A stretch of 64,000 nucleotides of DNA from Modestobacter caceresii. GTDB taxonomy: Bacteria; Actinomycetota; Actinomycetes; Mycobacteriales; Geodermatophilaceae. This document shows positions 16,995-25,478 of the stretch, piece by piece. Made by a program: the position numbers and the translations under genes. Every line of letters starts with the position of its first letter. Position 1 is the stretch's first letter. Location: contig NZ_JPMX01000003.1 of the NCBI RefSeq assembly GCF_000761485.1, forward strand, positions 23,325 to 87,324. Direction: 5' to 3'. The notes beneath the pieces were generated by a model. The model did not search any database and was not told where the DNA came from. It was given only the letters and a program-made list of their open reading frames with translations.

Positions 16995-17000
16995 ACGGTA
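16995..17000 (-). promoter_or_regulatory. -10 box TACCGT for the zinc-ribbon gene
   Basis: On the minus strand TACCGT lies 7 nt before GTG 16987, indicating a leaderless start. Confidence 0.55.
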
Positions 17001-17103
17001 GACGCCCGGCCCGCCCGTCCGCCGCGGACACGCCCGAGGCCGCTCCCGGCGGGTGGGCGCGTCGCCACCTGGACCACCTCCGAGACGCTGCGGACCACCG
17101 CAC

Positions 17104-17109
17104 TAGCGT
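17104..17109 (+). promoter_or_regulatory. -10 box TAGCGT for the GDPD gene
   Basis: TAGCGT lies 6 nt before GTG 17116, indicating a leaderless start. Confidence 0.6.
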
Positions 17110-17115
17110 GGGGGC

Positions 17116-17892
17116 GTGCCGGGCTCGCGTTACGCCTTCCTCGACGGCCCGACCCCGGTGGCGATGGCCCACCGCGGTGGGGCGATCGAGCACCTGGAGA
17201 ACACCCAGCCGGCCTTCGAGGCGTGCGTGGAGCTGGGCTACCGGTACATCGAGACCGACGTCCGGGTCACCTACGACGGCGAGCTCGTGGTCTTCCACGA
17301 CCCCACGCTGGACCGGGTCACCGACCGCACCGGCCGGGTCGACAGCCTGCCCTGGCGGGAGATGCGCACGGCGCTGATCGGTGGCCGTGAGCCGATCATG
17401 CGGCTGGAGGACCTGATGGGTGCCTGGCCCGACGTCCGGTTCAACCTCGACATCAAGGCCGCCGGCGTGCTGGCGCCGCTGGTGCACAGCGTCCGGCGGC
17501 TGAAGGTCGAGGACCGGATCTGCCTCGGTTCCTTCTCCGACGCCCGCATCGCCGCGGCGCGACGCCTCTTCGGCCCGGACGTCTGCACCTCCCTGGGGCC
17601 CAAGGGCGTCGCCGCGCTCCGGCTGTCCTCCTACTCCCCGCGCGCCGCGGGGCTGGTCCGGATCCAGGCCGGGTGCGCGCAGGTGCCGCTGGCCCTGGGG
17701 GGCCGCCCGCTGGTGGACGAGCGGTTCATCGCCGCGGCACACGCCCGGAGCCTGCAGGTGCACGTCTGGACGGTCGACAGCGAGGCGGAGGCCACCGAGA
17801 TGCTCGACCTGGGCGTCGACGGCGTGATGACCGACCGGCCGGCCATGCTCCGCGACCTGCTGGTGTCCCGGGGGCAGTGGACCGGCGCGTGA
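17116..17892 (+). CDS. glycerophosphodiester phosphodiesterase
   Basis: A 258-residue GDPD-family TIM-barrel enzyme that hydrolyses glycerophosphodiesters to glycerol 3-phosphate and an alcohol. Catalytic motifs are plain: AHRGGAIEHLENTQPAF (His and Glu), YIETDVRVTYDGELVVFHDPTLDRVT (metal-binding Glu/Asp and second His), NLDIKA, and the late VHVWTVD segment. No signal peptide is seen, so it should be cytoplasmic. GTG 17116 follows TAGCGT by 6 nt, consistent with a leaderless mRNA. The UMF1 transporter gene begins about 100 nt downstream on the same strand. Confidence 0.93.
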   Translation: MPGSRYAFLDGPTPVAMAHRGGAIEHLENTQPAFEACVELGYRYIETDVRVTYDGELVVFHDPTLDRVTDRTGRVDSLPWREMRTALIGGREPIMRLEDLMGAWPDVRFNLDIKAAGVLAPLVHSVRRLKVEDRICLGSFSDARIAAARRLFGPDVCTSLGPKGVAALRLSSYSPRAAGLVRIQAGCAQVPLALGGRPLVDERFIAAAHARSLQVHVWTVDSEAEATEMLDLGVDGVMTDRPAMLRDLLVSRGQWTGA

Positions 17893-17995
17893 GCGTCGTC
17901 CGCCAGGCGGCTGCGCACCGACCGGTCGGGCACGGCACGCACCGGCAGTCGGGCCGGTGCTGGACCGCCGTCCCCGCGCCTGGCACCCTGCGCCG

Positions 17996-19366
17996 GTGAG
18001 CGCCGCCCCGCAGGTCGACCCCGCACCGCCGCCGGACCAGGCGCTGCGCCGCGAGCGCGCCGGTTGGTACTCCTACGACTGGGCGATGTCGGTCTTCAAC
18101 ACCTCGGTGACGACCGTCTTCCTCGCGCCCTACCTCACCTCGATCGCCGAGGCGGCCGCCGACGCCGAGGGCCGGATCCACCCGCTGGGCATCAGCGTCC
18201 CGCCGGGCAGCTGGTTCGGGTACGTGCTGTCGCTGTCGGTCGTGCTGCAGGTGCTCGTGCTGCCGATCACCGGGGCCATCGCCGACCGCAGCGGCGCCAA
18301 GCGCCAGCTGCTGGCCACGTTCGCCGCCGTCGGCTCGCTGTGCACCATGTCGCTGTTCTTCGTCGCCGGTGAGCGCTACCTCCTGGGCGCTGCGCTGTTC
18401 ATCGCGGCCAACCTCTCCTTCGGCGCGGCGACCGTCGTCTACTACTCCTGGCTGCCGGACCTCGCCGGGCCGGACGAGCGGGACGTCGTCTCCAGTCGCG
18501 GCTGGGCCTGCGGCTACCTGGGCGGGGCGCTGCTGCTGGCCGGCAACCTGGCGCTGTTCTCCCAGTACGAGGCGCTGGGCATGACCGAGGGCGAGGCGGT
18601 GCGGATCTGCCTGGCCTCGGCCGGGATCTGGTGGGCCGGGTTCACCGTGGTCAGCGTCTCGCTGCTGCGCAACCGGCAGCCGCGCGAGTCCGCCGTGGCG
18701 GTGCCACCCGGGCAGGGGGCGCTCTCCGGTGGCTTCCGGCAGCTCGCCGCGACGCTGCGCGACCTGCGGCGGTACCGGCTCACCCTGTGGTTCCTCGGCG
18801 CCTACCTGCTGTTCAACGACGGCGTGCAGACGATCATCGGGGTGTCGGCGCAGTACGGCGCCGAGGAGCTCGACCTCGACCAGTCGACGCTGATCTCGGC
18901 GATCCTGCTGGTGCAGGTGGTGGCCTTCTTCGGGGCGATCGGGATGGGCCGGATCGCCATGGTGGTCGGTGCCAAGCGCACGGTGCTGGGCAGCCTGGTG
19001 CTGTGGGTCGGCGTCCTGGTGGCGGCGTACTTCGTGCAGTCGGGCGCCGTCGTCCAGTTCTACCTGCTCGCCGTCTGCATCGGCTTCGTGCTCGGTGGCA
19101 CCCAGGCGTTGTCCCGCTCGCTGTTCAGCCAGCTCATCCCGCCGGGCAAGGAGGCCGAGTACTTCGGCTTCTACGAGATCAGCGACCGTGGGACCAGTTG
19201 GCTCGGCCCGTTCCTGTTCGCCCTGACCTACCAGCTCACCGAGTCCTACCGGTACGCGATCTTCAGCCTCGTCTTCTTCTTCGTCGCCGGCGGCTGGCTG
19301 CTGGCCCGGCTGGACATGCGCCGCGCGATCGTCGAAGCCGGCAACACCCCTCCGGAGCGTCTGTGA
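17996..19366 (+). CDS. UMF1 family MFS transporter
   Basis: A 456-residue polytopic membrane protein of the Atg22/UMF1 branch of the major facilitator superfamily. The family signature is seen early (RAGWYSYDWAMSVFNTSVTTVFLAPYL), with PITGAIADRSGAKRQLL after the second helix and about 12 hydrophobic segments; DGVQTIIGVSAQYGAEEL and GGTQALSRSLFSQLIPPGKEAEYFGFYEISDRGTSW are also typical. Yeast Atg22 exports amino acids from the vacuole; bacterial substrates are unknown. GTG 17996 is chosen, as the upstream extension is Arg/Pro-rich shadow sequence. The stop overlaps the thymidine kinase start by 4 nt. Confidence 0.88.
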   Translation: MSAAPQVDPAPPPDQALRRERAGWYSYDWAMSVFNTSVTTVFLAPYLTSIAEAAADAEGRIHPLGISVPPGSWFGYVLSLSVVLQVLVLPITGAIADRSGAKRQLLATFAAVGSLCTMSLFFVAGERYLLGAALFIAANLSFGAATVVYYSWLPDLAGPDERDVVSSRGWACGYLGGALLLAGNLALFSQYEALGMTEGEAVRICLASAGIWWAGFTVVSVSLLRNRQPRESAVAVPPGQGALSGGFRQLAATLRDLRRYRLTLWFLGAYLLFNDGVQTIIGVSAQYGAEELDLDQSTLISAILLVQVVAFFGAIGMGRIAMVVGAKRTVLGSLVLWVGVLVAAYFVQSGAVVQFYLLAVCIGFVLGGTQALSRSLFSQLIPPGKEAEYFGFYEISDRGTSWLGPFLFALTYQLTESYRYAIFSLVFFFVAGGWLLARLDMRRAIVEAGNTPPERL

Positions 19367-20130
19367 CCCCCACTCCCCCCGCCGGTCAGCTCGCCGCCCT
19401 CGACGCCTCGCTGGACGTCGTCCCGGCCGCCGGCGACCGTCGTCGGCACCCGGCGCCCGCCCATCTGGTCTTCTTCCACGGGCCGATGGACTGCGGGAAG
19501 TCCACCCTCGCCCTCCAGGTCGACCACAACCAGAGTCGGCAGGGCCGGCACGGGCTGCTGCTGACCCAGGGCGACCGCTCCGGAACCCCGCAGATCAGCT
19601 CCCGGGTCGGGCTGCAGCGGGCGGCGATCGAGCTGCACGCCGACACCGACGTCCGGCTGCTGGTGCGCGACCGCTGGGCCGCCGGGCAGCGGGTCGACTA
19701 CCTGATCGTCGATGAGGCGCAGTTCCTCACCGGCGCGCAGGCCGAGCAGCTGGCCGAGCTGGTCGACGAGTCCCACGTCGACGTCTACGCGTTCGGGCTG
19801 ACCACCGACTTCCGCACCCGGCTGTTCCCGGGCACCCAGCGGCTGTTCGAGCTGGCCGACGACGTGCAGCGGGTGCAGGTCGAGGTGCTCTGCTGGTGCG
19901 GCCTGCCCGGCCTGCTCAACGCCCGGGTGGTCGGTGGCGCCGTGGTGCGCGAGGGGGCCACCGTGGTGGTCGCCGACACCGCTCCGGCGTCGCAGCCGCC
20001 GGCGGACGTCCCCGAGGTCGCGTCCGGCGGGGACGCCGCCGTCCGCTACCAGGTGTTGTGCCGGCGGCACTACTACCGCGGCCAGCTGGGTCCGACGCCG
20101 ACCGTGGCGGGGCAGCTGGCCCTGCGCTGA
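19363..20130 (+). CDS. tdk: thymidine kinase
   Basis: A 255-residue type II thymidine kinase phosphorylating thymidine to dTMP in the salvage pathway. The P-loop GPMDCGKST is at residues 40-48, YLIVDEAQFL is the Walker B/catalytic segment, and a C-terminal zinc-binding set includes CWCG and CRRHYY. An insertion of about 30 residues between the Cys pairs (ASQPPADVPEVASGG) is longer than in E. coli Tdk. GTG 19363 overlaps the transporter stop. A 7-bp inverted repeat 40 nt after its stop may be a terminator or an operator of the next gene. Confidence 0.92.
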   Translation: MTPTPPAGQLAALDASLDVVPAAGDRRRHPAPAHLVFFHGPMDCGKSTLALQVDHNQSRQGRHGLLLTQGDRSGTPQISSRVGLQRAAIELHADTDVRLLVRDRWAAGQRVDYLIVDEAQFLTGAQAEQLAELVDESHVDVYAFGLTTDFRTRLFPGTQRLFELADDVQRVQVEVLCWCGLPGLLNARVVGGAVVREGATVVVADTAPASQPPADVPEVASGGDAAVRYQVLCRRHYYRGQLGPTPTVAGQLALR

Positions 20131-20170
20131 GCCGGTCGGTTGCTCACCCGTCGGGGTGGTTGAGCGCTGA

Positions 20171-20194
20171 TACATCACCCCGTGCGATGATGTA
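20171..20194. repeat. short inverted repeat downstream of tdk
   Basis: TACATCA at 20171-20177 and TGATGTA at 20188-20194 are separated by 10 nt. It could be a weak terminator for tdk or a regulator site for rbpA; nothing decides between these. Confidence 0.3.
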
Positions 20195-20207
20195 CGACTG
20201 ACGACAC

Positions 20208-20233
20208 GGAATCTCTTTCCTTCATCTGTCGTT
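20208..20233 (+). promoter_or_regulatory. SigR/SigH-type promoter for rbpA
   Basis: GGAAT (20208-20212) and GTT (20231-20233) are separated by exactly 18 nt, the consensus GGAAT-N18-GTT of the thiol-oxidative-stress sigma factors SigR (Streptomyces) and SigH (Mycobacterium). The rbpA gene is a known SigR target in S. coelicolor. A leader of about 85 nt would precede the ATG. Confidence 0.65.
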
Positions 20234-20325
20234 GACCCCTGCGACACCCCGCACCGGATGCGTGAGCATGCGGCTGCCCGGGCAGTCCAGATCTGACCGA
20301 CATCAGCACGAGAGGACGGTGTGCC

Positions 20326-20670
20326 ATGGGCGAGCGTTCGCTACGCGGAAGCCGACTGGGCAGCGTGAGCTATGAGACCGAGCGCAACACCGCGCCCATC
20401 GAGCGGCAGTACGCCGAGTACCGGTGTGCCCAGGGGCACCTCGTCACGGTGCCCTTCGCCGATGACGCCGAGCTCCCCGACACCTGGGAGTGCAAGTACG
20501 ACGGTTCGGCCGCCAAGCTGGTCGGCGGCGCGGAGCCGGCTCCCAAGAAGGTCAAGCCGCCGCGTACGCACTGGGACATGCTCCTGGAGCGTCGTTCGGT
20601 CGACGACCTGGAGGAGGTCCTCGCCGAGCGGCTCGAGGTGCTCCGTGGTCGCCGGACCCGGGCGTCCTGA
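20326..20670 (+). CDS. rbpA: RNA polymerase-binding protein RbpA
   Basis: A 114-residue actinobacterial general transcription factor that binds RNA polymerase core and group 1/2 sigma factors and stabilises the open complex. The N-terminal tail GSRLGSVSYETERNT, the core YRCAQGHLVTVPFADDAELPDTWECKYDG and the C-terminal sigma-interaction helix RTHWDMLLERRSVDDLEEVLAERLEVLRGRR are all conserved. Full length compared with the family. Neighbouring fxsA and ppm/lnt genes mirror the rbpA-ppm1-fxsA neighbourhood of M. tuberculosis (Rv2050-Rv2053c). A SigR-like promoter precedes it, and a strong hairpin follows. Confidence 0.97.
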   Translation: MGERSLRGSRLGSVSYETERNTAPIERQYAEYRCAQGHLVTVPFADDAELPDTWECKYDGSAAKLVGGAEPAPKKVKPPRTHWDMLLERRSVDDLEEVLAERLEVLRGRRTRAS

Positions 20671-20705
20671 GCGTCTTCGACTGAGCTCGCGCTGAGCTGA
20701 GCACG

Positions 20706-20741
20706 GCACGGCCCCGGTGGGAGTCCCCACCGGGGCCGTGC
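20706..20741. terminator. bidirectional hairpin terminator
   Basis: A perfect 16-bp stem (GCACGGCCCCGGTGGG and its complement) closes a 4-nt loop AGTC, between the rbpA stop and the convergent fxsA stop. Confidence 0.8.
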
Positions 20742-20760
20742 TGTGTCCGGGGGCGGACGG

Positions 20761-21288
20761 TCAGGGGTCCGTGCGCTCCGGGGCGACCTCGCCCTCGATC
20801 ACGCGGCTGGCCGGCCCCGCGCGGAACGGCTGGTCGGGGCCGGCGACCGGCTCGGTGCGGGTCGAGCGCACGTACACCGGGCCGCGCAGCCGGTCCGGCA
20901 GTCGCCGCAGCAGGCCGCGGGTGATCAGCGCGCGGGGCAGGGCACGGGTGGCCGGCAGCAGGCACAGCAGGCCCAGCAGGTCACCCAGGAAGCCGGGCAG
21001 CACCATCAGCAGCCCGCCCAGGGCGACCAGGCCGGCGTCGCCGAGGGCCCGACCGGGGGCCCGGTGCTCCTCGGCGCGCAGCCGCAGCTCCCCGAGGGCC
21101 TTGGTGCCCTGCCGGGCCAGCAGCGCCCAGCCCAGTGCGCTGGTGGCCAGGGTGGCGAGGATCGTCCAGCCCAGCCCGATCCAGGAGGCGACCAGGACGT
21201 AGACGACGACCTCGGCCAGGGCGCCCAGCCCGATCGCCGTCCGCAGCCCCGACGACCTGCGTCGTGGGGCGGTGTGGCTGGTGGCCAT
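20761..21288 (-). CDS. fxsA: FxsA family membrane protein
   Basis: A 175-residue protein with three or four membrane helices. The helix LGALAEVVVYVLVASWIGLGWTILATLATSALGWALLARQG and the following GELRLRAEEHRAPGRALGDAGLVALGGLLMVLPGFLGDLLGLLCLLP are the FxsA core. E. coli FxsA relieves phage T7 exclusion by F plasmids; the normal cellular role is unknown. A hydrophilic C-terminal tail of about 40 residues ends the protein. ATG 21288 follows GGAGGGAGAA. It may be read together with nothing else, as the Ppm gene stop lies 37 nt upstream on the same strand and the two could share a transcript. Confidence 0.88.
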   Translation of the reverse strand: MATSHTAPRRRSSGLRTAIGLGALAEVVVYVLVASWIGLGWTILATLATSALGWALLARQGTKALGELRLRAEEHRAPGRALGDAGLVALGGLLMVLPGFLGDLLGLLCLLPATRALPRALITRGLLRRLPDRLRGPVYVRSTRTEPVAGPDQPFRAGPASRVIEGEVAPERTDP

Positions 21289-21324
21289 GCGTTCTCCCTC
21301 CGCCCGCGGGGCGGTGGGTCCTCC

Positions 21325-22128
21325 CTACCGGAGGACCCTGGGCCGCCGCCCGTCCCGGGCTCGTGCTGGCACGGGCCGGGTCACCCGGCCCGGCAGCCGA
21401 TCGGCCAGCCGGTCCAGGATGCCCCACCAGGTCACCCGTACCAGTGCTTCTCCAACGATCGAACCGCTCATCTTGCTCCGCCCGACCGTGCGTTCGCTGA
21501 AGGCGATCGGCACCTCGACCACCCGGGCACCGGCCCGGACCGCCCGCCAGGCCCAGTCGACCTGGAAGCAGTAGCCCTGACTGGCGACCGTGTCGAAGGG
21601 CAACCGGCGGACCAGCTCCATCCGGGCCGCCCGGAACCCGCCGGTCGCGTCGGCCAGCGGCAGCCGCAGCGCCCACCGGGTGTAGAGGTTGCCCAGCCGG
21701 GACAGCGCCAGCCGGTGCGGCGGCCAGTCGAGCACCTCTCCCCCGGGCACGTACCGGGATCCCAGCACCAGGTCGGCGTCGGCGAGGGCGGCCAGCAGCG
21801 CCGGGAGCCGCTCGGGCGGGTGCGAGCCGTCGGCGTCCATCTCGACCACCACGCCGTAGCCGTGCTGCTCGGCCCAGCGGAAGCCGGCGACGTAGGCCGG
21901 GCCCAGTCCCGCCTTGGCGGTGCGGTGCAGCACGTGCACCCGCTCGTCGGCCGCGGCCCGGGCGTCGGCCAGCTCGCCGGTGCCGTCGGGCGAGGCGTCG
22001 TCGACGACGAGGGCGTGCGCGGTCGGCACCGCCGCGTGCAGCCGGTCCAGGACCGCCGCCAGGTTCCCGACCTCCTCGTAGGTCGGGACCACCACGAGCA
22101 CCGGCCCGGGGGCCGCCGGGCCGGTCAC
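21325..22128 (-). CDS. ppm: polyprenol monophosphomannose synthase
   Basis: A 267-residue GT2 glycosyltransferase that transfers mannose from GDP-mannose to polyprenyl phosphate, providing the donor for lipoglycan and protein mannosylation. Motifs are typical of dolichol-phosphate mannose synthases: VVPTYEEVGNLAAVL, ALVVDDASPDGTGELAD, VVEMDADGSHPPERLP (DxD-like), GSRYVPGG and the KMSGSIVGEALVRVTWWGI end. No C-terminal membrane helix is present. The start GTG 22128 overlaps the Lnt stop by 4 nt. In M. tuberculosis the two activities are one protein (Ppm1); here they are coupled separate genes. Confidence 0.93.
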   Translation of the reverse strand: MTGPAAPGPVLVVVPTYEEVGNLAAVLDRLHAAVPTAHALVVDDASPDGTGELADARAAADERVHVLHRTAKAGLGPAYVAGFRWAEQHGYGVVVEMDADGSHPPERLPALLAALADADLVLGSRYVPGGEVLDWPPHRLALSRLGNLYTRWALRLPLADATGGFRAARMELVRRLPFDTVASQGYCFQVDWAWRAVRAGARVVEVPIAFSERTVGRSKMSGSIVGEALVRVTWWGILDRLADRLPGRVTRPVPARARDGRRPRVLR

Positions 22129-23741
22129 CGGCCGCGCTCGGCCCGGCGCCGGGCCAGGGCCGGGAACGCCACCGCCAGGACGGCGCCCACGCCCAGCGCC
22201 GTCAGCACCCACTCCGGGGCCGCGCCCAGCCGTTCGGCGACGGTCGAGGAGTCCCGCTGGGCGATCTCCTCGACGAAGGTGTCGGCGGTGAACAGCTCGG
22301 AGCGCTGCACGAGGGAGCCGTCCGGGGCGACGACGGCGCTGATCCCGCTGGTCGCCGCGACCACGACCGTGCGGCCGTACTCGACGGCCCGCAGCCGGCT
22401 CATCGCCAGCTGCTGCGCGCTCTCGTCGGTGTAGCCGAAGGTCGCGTTGTTGGTCTGCACGACCAGCATCCCGGCGCCGGCGTCGACGACGTCGGAGACC
22501 AGCCCGTCGTAGGCGACCTCGAAGCAGATGACGTCGCCGACCCGCGCCCCGCCGACGTCCAGGATGCCGACCTCGGTGCCGTGCACGAAGTCGGTGACCC
22601 GGTCCACGAGCGGGCTGAAGAACCGGAAGAACGGCCGGGCCGGCACGTACTCCGCCAGCGGCACGGGGTGCCGCTTGACGTAGGTGTCCCCCGGCCCGGT
22701 CACCGGGTCCCAGACGATGGCCGTGTTCGCCACGTACTCCCCCGGCAGCTGCACCACCGCGCCCACCAGGATGGGCGCGTCGATGGCGACCGCGGCGCGG
22801 GTGATGACCCGGGCGGCGTCGGCGTTGGTGTACGGGTCGATGTCGGAGCTGTTCTCCGGCCAGATGACCAGGTCGGGCTGCGCGGCCTCACCGCGCGCGA
22901 CGGCTGCGGCCAGCTCGAGCGTCTGGTCCGCGTGGTTGTCCAGCACCGCCCGCCGCTGGGCGTTGAAGTCCAGCCCGGCCCGCGGCACGTTGCCCTGGAT
23001 GACCGCCACCGTGCGGTCGGGCCCGCCCGCGGTCAGCGACGACCCCGCCAGCGGCAGCTCGGCCAGCACCGCGACCAGGGGGACGGCGAGCGCACCGACG
23101 AGCGCCAGGGCCGCTCCACGCCGTCCGGCTCGCCGCTCGCCGGGCCGGCGCGTGGCCCGGTGCAGGCCGACCAGGCCGGCGGCCAGCAGCGTGCCGGTCA
23201 GCGCGACCGCGAAGCTCACCAGTGGGACACCGCCGTAGGCCGCCAGCGCCGTGAACGGCCCGTCGGCCTGACTGAACCCGAGCCGTCCCCACGGGAACCC
23301 GCCCAGCGGCTGCCGGCCGCGTAGCGCCTCGGCGCCCACCCACAGCGCAGCCGCCCACAGCGGCCAGGCCGGCAACCGGGAAGTGGCGGCCAGGGCGCCG
23401 CCGAGGAGCGCGAAGTACAGCGCCTCGAACACCGCCAGCACCAGCCAGGGGAAGGCGCCGACGTAGATGCCGGTCCAGGACAGCAGGGGCACCAGGAAGA
23501 CCAGGCCCAGCACCAGACCCAGCCACGCCCCGCTGCGCGCCCGTTCGCCGCGGACGGCGAGGGTGAGGGCGGCCGGCCCGAGCACGGCCAGCCCGGACAG
23601 GTCGTGCCCGGGGAAGGCGAGGTACATCGCCAGGCCACCGGCTGCTGCCACGCCGGTGCGCCAGGGCCATCGGCGACGGGGGGCCGGGGGCTCCGCCGGG
23701 GTGTTCGAGGTGGCTGACTCCACCGTGCCGGTCGCCACCAC
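22125..23741 (-). CDS. lnt: apolipoprotein N-acyltransferase
   Basis: A 538-residue membrane enzyme that N-acylates the lipid-modified Cys of lipoproteins. About six to seven N-terminal helices precede a nitrilase domain with the catalytic triad regions IWPENSS (Glu), DTYVKRHPVPLAEYVP (Lys) and DVICFEVAYDG (Cys); a last helix lies at the C-terminus (VLTALGVGAVLAVAFPALARRRAERG). The N-terminal start is uncertain: GTG 23741 is chosen because VVATGTVES is followed soon by the first helix, but GTG 23750 or 23736-23738 are equally possible. The frame continues far upstream without protein-like character. It is coupled to the Ppm synthase gene. Confidence 0.92.
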   Translation of the reverse strand: MVATGTVESATSNTPAEPPAPRRRWPWRTGVAAAGGLAMYLAFPGHDLSGLAVLGPAALTLAVRGERARSGAWLGLVLGLVFLVPLLSWTGIYVGAFPWLVLAVFEALYFALLGGALAATSRLPAWPLWAAALWVGAEALRGRQPLGGFPWGRLGFSQADGPFTALAAYGGVPLVSFAVALTGTLLAAGLVGLHRATRRPGERRAGRRGAALALVGALAVPLVAVLAELPLAGSSLTAGGPDRTVAVIQGNVPRAGLDFNAQRRAVLDNHADQTLELAAAVARGEAAQPDLVIWPENSSDIDPYTNADAARVITRAAVAIDAPILVGAVVQLPGEYVANTAIVWDPVTGPGDTYVKRHPVPLAEYVPARPFFRFFSPLVDRVTDFVHGTEVGILDVGGARVGDVICFEVAYDGLVSDVVDAGAGMLVVQTNNATFGYTDESAQQLAMSRLRAVEYGRTVVVAATSGISAVVAPDGSLVQRSELFTADTFVEEIAQRDSSTVAERLGAAPEWVLTALGVGAVLAVAFPALARRRAERGR

Positions 23742-24261
23742 TGCCGGCACCGCCGCCTTCGCGCTGGCCCGGGTCGAACCCGGGACGCCTCGGACCCGGC
23801 GTGCCGCGCGGACCCGGTCGTGGCACGGACGCCACGACCACGTCCAGCATCCCACTCCCGGCGGGGCGACCGCCGCAGCTCTCTCCGCCCGGCGTCCGTC
23901 CCCGGGGCACCCCGCGCCTTCGGGCCGGGACACCGGCCGCTGGCTGCGGCCGCTGCTCCGTTGTCTGGTGACGCGGGGCCCCGCCGGAGCGGACGTCGGG
24001 AGTGGGACGTGCACCCTCGGGTCCGCGGCTCCCCCTCGGCCTGGTGGGGACACGCAGCCGGCGACGCGAGGTGCGTCACCGGACTGCGTCACCGAGGGAC
24101 GAGCGCGCGACTGTGCCGAGGGGGAAGCACACCCCGGTCTCCCGGGATGGGGCGACCCCGACCCTAGGCACCGACCCGACGTCGGGGAACCCCCTCAGCG
24201 CCAGTGGTTCGGAGCGTCACCGCAGTGGGACACCGGGTGGCGTGCAGATGTCCCGGCGGGG
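23742..24261. other. 520-bp region without a recognisable gene
   Basis: Between lnt and kal, both read leftwards. Open frames on both strands are Arg/Pro/Gly-rich and look like GC shadow. A TAGGGT at 24161-24166 (minus strand) could drive lnt with an unusually long leader of about 400 nt. I see no terminator with a clear stem. Confidence 0.4.
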
Positions 24262-24672
24262 TCAGGCGGGGCCGCCGGGGACGACGAGCGTCGCCACCGC
24301 CTCCACCACCCGCAGCGGCGGGTCGAGCACCTGGGCGGCCGAGGCGCTGCGGGAGGGGTCGGCGCGGGTGACCACGTCGGCCCAGCAGCGCAGCTCCCGG
24401 CTGCGGCGGCCGACCCGCACCACCTCGCAGGACGCCTCCAGCACGTCGCCGGCCTGCACCGCGGCGAGGAAGGAGACCTCCGAGTAGCCGGCGAGCAGCC
24501 CCTCGTCGCCGTCGGTGCGGATCGCCACCTCGGTCGCGACGTCGCCGAACAGGCCGAGCGTGTAGGCCCCGTCGACGAGCGAGCCCCCGTAGTGGGCGTG
24601 CGCGTACGGCACGTAGCGGCGGTGGGTGACGACCAGCCCCAGGCGGGGGTCGGTCACACGCGGGTCGGTCAT
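24262..24672 (-). CDS. kal: 3-aminobutyryl-CoA ammonia-lyase-like hotdog protein
   Basis: A 136-residue single hotdog-fold protein. The segments HAHYGGSLVDGAYTLGLFGDVATEVAIRTDGDEGLLAGYSEVSFL and VQAGDVLEASCEVVRVGRRSRE correspond to the Kal family of lysine fermenters, which removes ammonia from L-3-aminobutyryl-CoA to give crotonyl-CoA. The ATG overlaps the kamE stop (ATGA), so it is the last gene of the kdd-amidohydrolase-kamD-kamE-kal unit. This context makes the lyase assignment stronger than sequence alone. Its substrate is made by Kce, which I do not find in the window. Confidence 0.82.
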   Translation of the reverse strand: MTDPRVTDPRLGLVVTHRRYVPYAHAHYGGSLVDGAYTLGLFGDVATEVAIRTDGDEGLLAGYSEVSFLAAVQAGDVLEASCEVVRVGRRSRELRCWADVVTRADPSRSASAAQVLDPPLRVVEAVATLVVPGGPA

Positions 24673-25478
24673 GCGGATGCCTCCTCGGGGACGAGCGCGT
24701 GCACCAGGTAGCTGGCGACCTCGCCGGGCGTCGTCCCCCGGCCGAAGACCTTGTCGACGCCCAGGTCGGCGGCCATCGCCGGGTCGAAGCGGGGGCCGCC
24801 GACGACCAGCAGCGGCCGGGACTCCCCCATCGCCTCGCGGAACGCCCCGGCCAGCTCGCGGGTGTTGCGCAGGTGCGCGTCCCGCTGGGTGACCACCTGG
24901 GAGACCAGGACGGCGTCGGCCTTCCGGGCCCGGGCGGCGTGCACCAGCTCCGGCACGCTGACCTGGGCGCCGAGGTTGGCCACCTGCAGCTCCCGGTAGT
25001 ACTCCAGGCCCTTCTCCCCGGCGAAGCCCTTCAGGTTGAGGATCGCGTCGATGCCCACGGTGTGCGCGTCGGTGCCGATGCAGGCCCCGAGGACGACGAG
25101 GCTGCGCCGCAGCCGGGTCTTCACCGCGGCGTTGACCTCGCCCGGTGACAGCAGCGGGTAGGGGCGCTCCTCGACGTGGACGGCGTCCAGGTCGACCAGG
25201 TGCCGCACACTGCCGTAGACCACGAAGAACGTGAAGGCGGCGCTGTCGCCCGCCGCCCCACCCCCGGATCCGATGCCGTGCGAGTGCACCACCATCGCCG
25301 GCTCGATGCCCATCTTCTGCGCCAGCTGCAGCGCCGCGCCGTCGGCCTTGGGCCCGGGCGGGACGGGCAGCGTGAACGACGTCTGCACCATCCCGTCGCC
25401 GGTGGTGTCCCCGTACGGCCGGACGACGCTCCCACCCGTTGAGGGGCCGAAGTCGCGATCTTGGCCCTGCTCAGGCAC
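24669..25478 (-). CDS. kamE: lysine 5,6-aminomutase beta subunit
   Basis: A 269-residue cobalamin-binding subunit. GTDAHTVGIDAILNLKG contains the DxHxxG cobalt-ligand motif with His139, and Lys150, 11 residues later, matches the PLP-anchoring lysine of the clostridial enzyme. The VVGGPRF and VDKVFGRGTTPGEVA segments complete the Rossmann-type B12 domain. With KamD it migrates the terminal amino group of beta-lysine (or D-lysine) from C6 to C5 using adenosylcobalamin and PLP. GTG 25478 overlaps the kamD stop by 8 nt, and its own stop overlaps kal. No reactivating chaperone gene is adjacent. Confidence 0.93.
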   Translation of the reverse strand: MPEQGQDRDFGPSTGGSVVRPYGDTTGDGMVQTSFTLPVPPGPKADGAALQLAQKMGIEPAMVVHSHGIGSGGGAAGDSAAFTFFVVYGSVRHLVDLDAVHVEERPYPLLSPGEVNAAVKTRLRRSLVVLGACIGTDAHTVGIDAILNLKGFAGEKGLEYYRELQVANLGAQVSVPELVHAARARKADAVLVSQVVTQRDAHLRNTRELAGAFREAMGESRPLLVVGGPRFDPAMAADLGVDKVFGRGTTPGEVASYLVHALVPEEASA

